In this document: positions 6,801-12,078 of the stretch, piece after piece
Layout: every line of letters starts with the position of its first letter
Numbering within the stretch: the stretch's first letter is position 1
Source: CAYUST01 sp041908765
Lineage (GTDB): Bacteria; Patescibacteriota; Gracilibacteria; Absconditabacterales; Absconditicoccaceae
DNA length: 12,078 nt
Direction of reading: 5' to 3'
Assembly (NCBI GenBank): GCA_041908765.1
Contig: JAYREU010000053.1
Span: 1-12,078, forward strand
Translations under genes and position numbers: made by a program
The notes under the pieces: generated by a model
Databases searched by the model: none
The model's input: the letters and a program-made list of their open reading frames with translations, nothing else
What the model was told of the DNA's origin: nothing

Positions 6801-9800
6801 CTATGCTACAGAAGGAGTTGGTGGTTCATTTGTTTGTTCAGGTGGAGTCTCGCTTAGGGTGTTCTGTTCTGGTTGTTCAGCTGCAGGAGATGAGCCATCA
6901 GCAACTCACTCACCTGTCGATTCAGGTAGGGTCTGATCAACAGCAGCTTCTTCCGCTGAAGGTGCAACAATCCCAATTCTTGCAGCGATCTCCGCATCGA
7001 CAAATTCTTTCTTTCTACCATATTTTTTGGCGCAATACTCTTTGAGCACTGCTGCAATTTTATCATTTCTATAATCACTCGTGTTGATCGCATTGAAGCT
7101 AAATACTCTCGAAGTAGAGTTATTGATATTGAGTTTGAGATATGCTTTGTAGTTTGCAATGCCCAAAATATCTTGCGCACTCAACACCGGCGCATATTCT
7201 TTCTCCAAAAACTCAGCATCGGGTGCGCCGACTTTGAATGACATCATCGTACCCACGTTACCAAACACTGCATCTTTGACTTGGCTTTTGGACTCACCTA
7301 TATTGTTACCTGAATTGGAATCAAGCTGGGCAATATACTGATGCGCCATTACAAGTCCCAGTTTATATTTTCTTGCTTCTGACAAAATATCTGCGAACGT
7401 ATCGGTAATGAAGTTTTGAAATTCATCCACATAAAGATAGAAATCCTTACGTAAACTCTCATCGATATTTGCTCTACTCATAGCAGCATTGTATATTTTG
7501 GAAACGATAATCATACCGAGCAATTGCGAGTTCATCTCACCGATCTTTCCCTTACTCAAATTAATTAACAAAATTTTCCTATTATCCATCACATCTCTGA
7601 AGTTGAACGCTGATTTGGTCTGTCCAATAATATTTCTAATCAATGAGTTGGTAATAAAGGATACAAATTTAGAAGTGAAGTACGGGATTATTTCTTGTTT
7701 TTCTCTATCACCCATCGCACTATACGTCTTATCCCAAAAATTTCTCACTACAGGATTTTGAGTTTTCTTGACCTTGTACTCTCTATACACTTCATCCGTA
7801 AACAGTCTTGGGACATCAATCAACGTAGCACCATCCTCCATATCCTCGAGCAAGGTCAAACTACCGTACTTGAAGTATTCTTGGATACGCGGACCGAAGA
7901 TTTCTGGGCCGAACATCTTGAGGAAGATTTCCGTGGCGTCGTTTACTGCCCTATCAGCTTGAGCAATATGATCGATCTCATACAGATTGAGGCCCATAGG
8001 ACGCTCCTCGTCACCTGCATCGAAGTAGATCACATCTTTCGCTCTCTCTTTGGGGACATATCTCAGGACATCTTCTACTAAATCTCCATGTGGATCAATT
8101 ACGCAAATACCGTTGCCTGCCCGAATATCTTGTCTCGCTAACATACTAATGAATACCGATTTACCGGTACCTGACTTACCAATGATATACTGGTGTCTTG
8201 TTCTATCTTTCTTTTTCATATACACAGGCGTATAGGTATTTCTGTATGCATTGATTCCAAGCAAGATACCATCGTTGTACGTTTTGAGTCCATGCAAGGT
8301 ATGGGTATGTTGTTGGAGCAAGTACGCTTTCCCTTCTTCCTGAATAATAGTTTCTCCTTGTTTGGGAACGTAGGCAGGATCCGTGAGTTCCTTTTTGGTG
8401 GTAGTGATTTCTGTTTTGGTGCCAATAGCTGGATGATTACTCGCTGCCAAGATATCGCTCAAGTTACCTCCGAGATACCCTTCTGCAATTTCTCAGGTGA
8501 TAAGTAAGTTGTTCTCTTGCTCAAGCGTAGGTAAATTATCAGGAGCAGAAATGACTTTGTAGTCCATCCATTTGATAATAGGTGCACGGTTGAACAATCC
8601 ATCAGGCAAGTGAAATAACGAAGCGAGTGCACTCACCGTCAACATACAGTCTTTATAAAAAAAGTTCACTAAATGAAACAACGCTGAGAAACGCCACATC
8701 GGTTTGAGTGCTCGTCCGAAAAGATCGCTAAAGACCGCAGGTTGATCTAATTCATTATTGTACTCATCTTTGTAGACGGTAAATGAGCTCAACACCGTTT
8801 GCATGTTTTGTCTCAATTTAGTAGGCTCAGATGAACTCGTGATCAAGAGAATGCCACTTTCATATGCTTGTTTCCCTGCTTCTTCGGCCATGATATTGAG
8901 TGCATCTTCTTCAGCTTTGACCATACGGATAATTGGATCTCCTTTTTGTGCACTCGTGCTATACTTTTCAATCAGTGCCTGACTTGGTCAACGGATCAAG
9001 AACGTGAATAAGTTCCATGGTAACAATCTCTTTCGTAATGGTTTGGATTTGGTCACCGCCTCATCCTTTCTATAGAGTGCATCAGCAAGTTTTTGCGCCT
9101 TTTTGTTGAAGTCATCTCCTAAGGGCTTGATCGTTATCAAGAGAGAACAGGTGTCTTCGGAAGATATTTTTCCCATAGCATCTATCACATTGTTGAGAGG
9201 ATCATCTTCAAGTTGCTTGAAAATTCTAATGGGATAATAGCCCTGTTTGACAGTTTCGAGTGGGATAAGGTCATTGTATTTTTTGGAGAAAAATTTGGGT
9301 GCTTGCGTGACTTCGAGTGACGCATCAGAATACTGTGCAGACAAAGAACTTTCTATAATCTTGAGATACTCAGGATAGGTGCCAATCAGAAAATGGAGCA
9401 TACCATCCTCATACTGAAGCACCAGAGTTATTTTAGGCTTTTTGCAGAGTTTTTGTAAGATCGTATCTCTGAGTGAGAGTTCACCTAATTTATGCAGATT
9501 TCTAAACACTTGTGACATTCTTGCAATTTTTTCTTTCATATCTTTCGCTAATTCTTTCTCCTTTTCGCGATCCAATTTTGAGTCACTTCTGGGGAGCATC
9601 ACTTTGAGAAATATCATTCTCTTTGCATTCAGCACATCGTACAAAAACTCTAGCAGATAGAGTAATGATTTCCAAAGTGCGATAGCCAGTACGATTCCAC
9701 CGATAATATACCCCCCCATCACAACATATTCACCAAAAGGAGTGACGATCATCGCATCCCACGACTGCTCTGCTTGAGCTAAAAACCCTGTTTGGGTTTC

Positions 9801-10151
9801 TCCGGTTGTTTGTGCGGCTGCATGTTCTGTGGTTGGTTTTTCTGCCTGTTGGTCACTTGCAGAAGGAGTATCTTGTTCTGGTGATTGCGTATCGACTTGT
9901 TGGTCATTTTTTATCACTGGTTGTTCCTCACTATTCGTTGGGATATCCAACGGAGGCTCAGGCAGTAACTGAATATCTTCAGGGTGTAACAAAAAATGCT
10001 GTACGTCCTGTACCGTACCAAATGCTTGTAAACAATCAGCTTTTTGTTCTCCTCGAGCTTGTCTCGTCAGTTTCGACAAGTAGTTCTCAAGGGTAGGTTG
10101 TTGAGAGTACAAGTTGAGTAATTGTTCTTTACATCGTATGATGTCTACCAT
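6801..10151 (-). CDS. Membrane-anchored type IV secretion / VirD4-TraD-VirB4-like ATPase
   Basis: One continuous 1116-residue frame is interrupted only by UGA-Gly codons at 8988, 8493 and 6906, and it ends in TAG. Under the standard code it splits into three apparent genes. The N-terminus (1-60) is helical, and 70-125 is a Q/E/P/T-rich linker. One strongly hydrophobic segment (about 143-175, GGYIIGGIVLAIALW) is followed by a charged coiled region (DREKEKELAKDMKEKIARM). The middle domain carries the sequence LTVSALASLFHLP...IIKW...APDNLP, which I associate with the conserved N-terminal domain of these ATPases in CPR bacteria. The ATPase domain has Walker A GKSGTGKS (658-665) after RTRHQYI, CVIDPHGDLVEDVL, Walker B YLYVDEFQ (DEFQ 909-912), and a sensor-like VMAHQY. 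The C-terminal tail (about 1065-1116) is acidic and P/E/Q-rich. It probably powers DNA or protein transfer or pilus work at the membrane; no other secretion gene is in the window. Confidence 0.88.
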
Positions 10152-10179
10152 GGGGCAATCATTGCATTAAAGCTCAATA

Positions 10180-10208
10180 AGTATATAGACAGCTAACCGA
10201 TAACGCAA
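10180..10208 (-). promoter_or_regulatory. Promoter of the secretion-type ATPase gene
   Basis: On the minus strand, TTGCGT (10208-10203) and TATACT (10185-10180) are separated by exactly 17 bp. The predicted start near 10173 leaves a leader of about 22 nt before the ATG at 10151. An in-frame TAA (10167-10169) upstream of that ATG supports it as the start. The region is shared with the divergent tsaC promoter. Confidence 0.65.
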
Positions 10209-10237
10209 TGAATGAGCTATTTACCCACGTCTAAATA

Positions 10238-10260
10238 TTGACATTATATACTTTATAAAT
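10238..10260 (+). promoter_or_regulatory. AT-rich promoter region of tsaC (exact hexamers unclear)
   Basis: TTGACA (10238-10243), TATACT (10247-10252) and TATAAAT (10254-10260) all lie within 23 bp but do not have normal spacing to one another. Using TATACT as the -10 would start the message only about 7 nt before the ATG. The promoter lies between two divergent genes. Confidence 0.3.
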
Positions 10261-10265
10261 ACATC

Positions 10266-10850
10266 ATGATTACTTTCCCTTTGTCTGATCGAAAACTGCA
10301 TACTCAAGAGCTTATTGAGGCATTTCTTGATGAGCAACTAGTTTGCTTCCCTACTGATACTCTCTATGGTCTCGGGGGTATAGTTACTCCAGGAGTAGTT
10401 GCTCGTATAGAGACCTGTAAAGAACGCCTCCCAGGGAAGCACTATAGCGTCATTGCACCTGATCGAGCCTGGATAGAAACACATTTCGATATTCCAAACA
10501 ATCTCGACCAGCTACGACAAAGCTGGTTTACCCAACATGGGCCTCTCACCATCTTGCTTACCAAAAAAGATCCTGAACAATGGAACTTTCTCTCATCAAC
10601 ACCTCGTATCGGTGTCAGATGGCTTCCGCATCATCCTGTTCAGTGACTTATCCAAAAACTCTGACAGCCAATAGTTGCTACCTCTTGCAATCGTTCAGGT
10701 TTACCGCCAATCTATTCTCCAAATGAACTCCATGACGATGTTTTCCTCAATTCCCATATTGCCTATTTTCTCACCCAAGGCACGCTTCCAGGACCCGCTT
10801 CCACTCTCATAGACCCTCAACATCCTGAAAATGTTATTAGAAGGTCCTAA
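10266..10850 (+). CDS. tsaC: L-threonylcarbamoyladenylate synthase (YrdC/Sua5 family)
   Basis: This enzyme makes threonylcarbamoyl-AMP from threonine, bicarbonate and ATP, the first step of the universal t6A37 modification of ANN-decoding tRNAs. The frame has 194 residues, the length of the short single-domain TsaC form, so the Sua5 C-terminal domain is absent. UGA-Gly codons are at residues 127 and 133 and it ends in TAA. Family motifs are PTDTLYGLGG (29-38), a basic KERLPGKHYSVI stretch (52-63), GPLTILL, RIGVRWLPHHPV, and the nucleotide-binding PIVATSCNRSG (135-145). Near the end is GPASTLID, the usual 'GxxSTxxD'. The UGA at 133 aligns with the glycine usually found before 'xPIxATSxNxSG'. 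The ATG at 10266 gives a short N-terminal helix before the first motif. It stands alone on the plus strand, divergent from the ATPase gene. Confidence 0.92.
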
Positions 10851-10867
10851 AAAATGTTGCATAAAAG

Positions 10868-10896
10868 TTGCATTTTTAGAAAAATGTCTATATAAT
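10868..10896 (+). promoter_or_regulatory. Strong sigma70-like promoter of a small structured transcript
   Basis: TTGCAT (10868-10873) and a perfect TATAAT (10891-10896) are separated by exactly 17 bp. The predicted start is near 10902. It begins 18 bp after the tsaC stop and no conventional gene follows on this strand before a terminator at 11103-11137. Confidence 0.7.
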
Positions 10897-10927
10897 ACTT
10901 ATGTCCATCTTTTTATTTCATGTATAT

Positions 10928-11020
10928 ATGCACATGAAAGCTACTGAACTCGTATTGGGACTTGGTAATCTCCTTTTGTGGGGATCTATCGTTCTCAATT
11001 CAATTAGCCTTTCCTTCTAA
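10928..11020 (+). CDS. Small hydrophobic ORF (30 or 28 codons) inside the structured transcript
   Basis: The frame starts at ATG 10928 (or a second in-frame ATG at 10934) and ends in TAA just before the third hairpin. The peptide begins MHMKATELVLGLGNLLLW and ends GSIVLNSISLSF. It would be a single hydrophobic helix with one lysine near its start, the build of small membrane peptides and of type I toxin-like peptides. The first ATG lies in the loop and the second in the stem of the 8-bp hairpin 10916-10939, about 26-32 nt after the predicted transcription start, so folding could control translation. There is no Shine-Dalgarno, as elsewhere in this window. With so few codons it may be chance, and no function is assigned. 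Confidence 0.35.
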   Translation: MHMKATELVLGLGNLLLWGSIVLNSISLSF

Positions 11021-11102
11021 CGAAGGAACAATTACCCTTCATTAGTGGGGGAATACCTTGCTAATGAAGGCACCGTACTTTAATTAAGAGGACGTCTCTT
11101 AC

Positions 11103-11137
11103 AAAAAATCTCCTGCTCTATGAGGGGGAGATTTTTT
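11103..11137. terminator. Strong symmetrical intrinsic terminator
   Basis: AAAAAATCTCC (11103-11113) is the exact reverse complement of GGAGATTTTTT (11127-11137), with an inner CTC-TAT-GAG (11116-11124). It ends the small transcript on the plus strand. Because it is A/T-symmetrical, it could also stop minus-strand transcription coming from atpC. Confidence 0.85.
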
Positions 11138-11340
11138 CTTTGGATCATCTTTTACCCATCTTTTAACCACAAAAAAATACGAACCTTATATTCGAAGAGA
11201 ATTACCGCGTCAGTTTACTGCGCGGATAAGGTGCGCTAATTCTCTTCGATCAAACAATTTTCGTTCCTTCGACGAAGTTGAAGAGTAATCGGGCGAATTG
11301 CTTGCTGCGGAGTAGTCCGATTAAGAAAATTGTTTTATTA
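11138..11340. other. Non-coding stretch with two large perfect-stem structures
   Basis: No coding frame is supported here. Stem 1 is 13 bp and perfect: 11192-11204 with 11237-11249 (TCGAAGAGAATTA and its complement). It encloses CCGCG (11205-11209) paired with CGCGG (11221-11225). Stem 2 is 11 bp and perfect: AAACAATTTTC (11252-11262) with GAAAATTGTTT (11325-11335). It encloses CTTC-GAC-GAAG (11267-11277) and TAATCGG (11286-11292) paired with CCGATTA (11317-11323), a branched fold. The two lie 2 bp apart, directly after the atpC stop on the minus strand. On that strand a 7-T run (11171-11177) follows. It may be a structured 3' UTR of atpC or a separate RNA gene. Confidence 0.6.
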
Positions 11341-11787
11341 CTAGTGTGTAACATGGCTCAATTTAGATAATCTCAGCTCTGCTGTCACTTTTTCGAGAGA
11401 AAGGAGTGCATGTTCTAGATCCTCATCTGATCACTCATGTTTGATCTTTTCAAGTTCAGCCTGCAATTTAGTTTGCATCTGTTCCAATACTTCCTGTGAC
11501 TCAGAAGGGGTAGTAGTGGCTAACGAGGTCAATACGATGAGATTGGTGCCATCAACATACAAGAGACCTTTGCTGACGCCAATATGAATCTGCCCCTGAT
11601 TGATCACAAAGCCTGTATCTTCGGGAAGTTGCGAAGGAGTACAACGCAAAATGCCTGCACCAACTACAGACGTCAGAGGTATATGTCCCGGCAAAAGAGT
11701 GATTTCACCACTTTCGGTAGGTAAGGTAACTTGTTCAACTTCACCTGCGAATATTTGTTTTTCTGGAGAGGCAATTTTGAGATGCAT
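11341..11787 (-). CDS. atpC: F1F0 ATP synthase epsilon subunit
   Basis: This is the rotor subunit of F1 that couples the gamma stalk to the c-ring and can inhibit ATP hydrolysis through its C-terminal helices. It has 148 residues, with UGA-Gly at residue 119 and a TAG stop. The N-terminal beta-sandwich is clear: LKIASPEKQIFAGEVEQVTL, then GEITLLPGHIPLTSVVGAG, matching the family 'TPExxxFxGxVxxVxLP...GExgxLpgHaPL'. The C-terminal part (about 88-148) is a long charged two-helix hairpin (VLEQMQTKLQAELEKI, then LEHALLSLEKVTAEL). The ATG at 11787 is chosen because the first strand begins there; upstream codons give a non-family sequence. It is separated from the gene before it by a strong terminator, and that gene's C-terminus is not AtpD-like. 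The subunit therefore seems detached from the usual atpD-atpC pair. A possible promoter lies at 11818-11845. Confidence 0.9.
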
Positions 11788-11817
11788 CACAATGCACAAG
11801 AATAAAACAACCTCACT

Positions 11818-11845
11818 GTACTGATCTTGCAAAAAGAAACAAGGA
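11818..11845 (-). promoter_or_regulatory. Possible promoter of atpC
   Basis: On the minus strand, TTGTTT is followed after 16 bp by TACAGT, with a leader of about 27 nt to the ATG at 11787. The hexamers are only partial matches. It is supported mainly by the terminator just upstream, which implies that atpC needs its own promoter. Confidence 0.3.
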
Positions 11846-11884
11846 GAACAAATTGAAATGGACGGGCGGAGAAAAAGAAGGTAC

Positions 11885-11916
11885 AAAAAGGGGCCCGTGC
11901 TTCGCACGGGCCCCTT
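11885..11916 (-). terminator. Strong GC-rich terminator of the gene at the right edge
   Basis: AAGGGGCCCGTGC (11888-11900) and GCACGGGCCCCTT (11904-11916) form a perfect 13-bp stem with a 3-nt loop. On the minus strand the stem runs directly into TTTTT (11889-11885). On the plus strand there is no comparable T-run, so it acts leftwards, ending the gene whose stop is at 11949. Confidence 0.85.
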
Positions 11917-11948
11917 GGTTTCTATGTCTTCACTCTATCGTCCTCGGA

Positions 11949-12078
11949 CTATAAATTACTACCTGCCAATAATTTTCTCGCAAAGTAGGGAGGTGTTTCA
12001 TAATCTCTTTCCTCCTTAGCTTGCACAGATTCTGATTGTACATTGCTGGTCACTCCTTCACTTTCCATAGCTTGTCCA
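11949..12078 (-). CDS. C-terminal end of an unidentified protein (5' end outside window)
   Basis: Forty-two codons plus a TAG stop (11949-11951) are visible. The first part is a polar, probably disordered stretch (GQAMESEGVTSNVQSESVQA). The end is a conserved-looking peptide, YETPPYFARKLLAGSNL. A disordered linker followed by a short 'DxxxPxxxRR'-type peptide is how FtsZ proteins end (for example DIPAFLRR), so FtsZ is one possibility, but the match is loose. It does not resemble the C-terminus of AtpD, which is what would usually precede atpC. No in-frame UGA occurs in the visible part. Confidence 0.5.
   Translation of the reverse strand, partial: GQAMESEGVTSNVQSESVQAKEERDYETPPYFARKLLAGSNL

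Larger units (their letters stand above)
10902..11137 (+). ncRNA. Putative structured small RNA (about 235 nt), with or without a small ORF
   Basis: The span is delimited by a 17-bp-spaced promoter and a strong terminator. It can form a chain of hairpins: TTTCATGT/ACATGAAA (10916-10939), ATCTCC/GGGGAT around 10975-10993, TTCCTTC-TAAC-GAAGGAA near 11012-11029, a perfect 10-bp CCTTCATTAG/CTAATGAAGG enclosing 15 nt near 11036-11070, and AAGAG-GACGT-CTCTT near 11085-11099. CCTTC and GAAGG each occur twice, so the third and fourth hairpins could exchange partners. I recognise no known family: it lacks the conserved cores of RNase P RNA, tmRNA and SRP RNA. It may be a regulatory RNA, or the mRNA of a small membrane peptide. 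Confidence 0.5.

Noticed and set aside
11138..11340. tmRNA, RNase P RNA or SRP RNA
   Set aside because: The conserved core sequences and the 3' CCA end of tmRNA are missing, and the length is too short for RNase P.
1..12078. UGA as selenocysteine or tryptophan
   Set aside because: There are far too many UGA codons in non-selenoprotein families and no SECIS-like context. UGA sites fit glycine positions, while Trp positions use UGG.

Overview
The window reads as chromosomal DNA from a candidate-phylum bacterium of the Gracilibacteria / SR1 (Absconditabacteria) type, in which UGA encodes glycine (translation table 25). With the standard code almost every gene looks broken. With UGA read as Gly, the pieces join in frame into full-length proteins, with 22 in-frame UGA codons over ten genes. 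Every reading frame I close ends in UAA or UAG and none in UGA. Several UGA codons fall where the protein family has glycine. No tRNA, rRNA, CRISPR array, transposase or prophage gene was seen.

Layout, left to right. At 1-294 (+) lies the 3' end of a winged-helix protein. A hairpin and a promoter-like region lead into a complete galE (402-1412, +). Then comes a 240-bp intergenic stretch holding a GC-rich multi-branched foldable element, an imperfect inverted repeat around it, and a terminator able to serve both strands. From 1653 to 10151 everything is on the minus strand. In transcription order this block holds a 1116-residue membrane-anchored type IV secretion-like ATPase, a 100-residue hypothetical, a family 2 glycosyltransferase, an MscS-type mechanosensitive channel, a membrane protein resembling bestrophins, and a DEAD-box RNA helicase with a roughly 200-residue Arg/Gly-rich tail preceded by a long foldable leader. 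Divergent from the ATPase is tsaC (10266-10850, +), the tRNA t6A synthesis gene.

From 10851 to 11340 there is no conventional gene, but this is the most unusual part. A good sigma70-like promoter just after tsaC drives a roughly 235-nt transcript with several hairpins, a 28-30 codon hydrophobic small ORF and an intrinsic terminator. It is followed by two large perfect-stem structures (13 bp and 11 bp) between that terminator and the end of atpC. atpC (11341-11787, -), the F1 ATP synthase epsilon subunit, stands alone. The gene upstream of it, whose 3' end is at 11949-12078, does not look like atpD and is closed off by a strong 13-bp terminator.

Most genes are housekeeping or envelope functions: sugar nucleotides and glycosyl transfer, osmotic channels, a DNA or protein translocation ATPase, RNA remodelling, tRNA modification and ATP synthesis. 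No start codon has a recognisable Shine-Dalgarno sequence, and where a promoter can be read the predicted leader is mostly about 22-26 nt. The best candidates for something undescribed are the structured RNA region at 10868-11338 and the composite structured element at 1432-1603.
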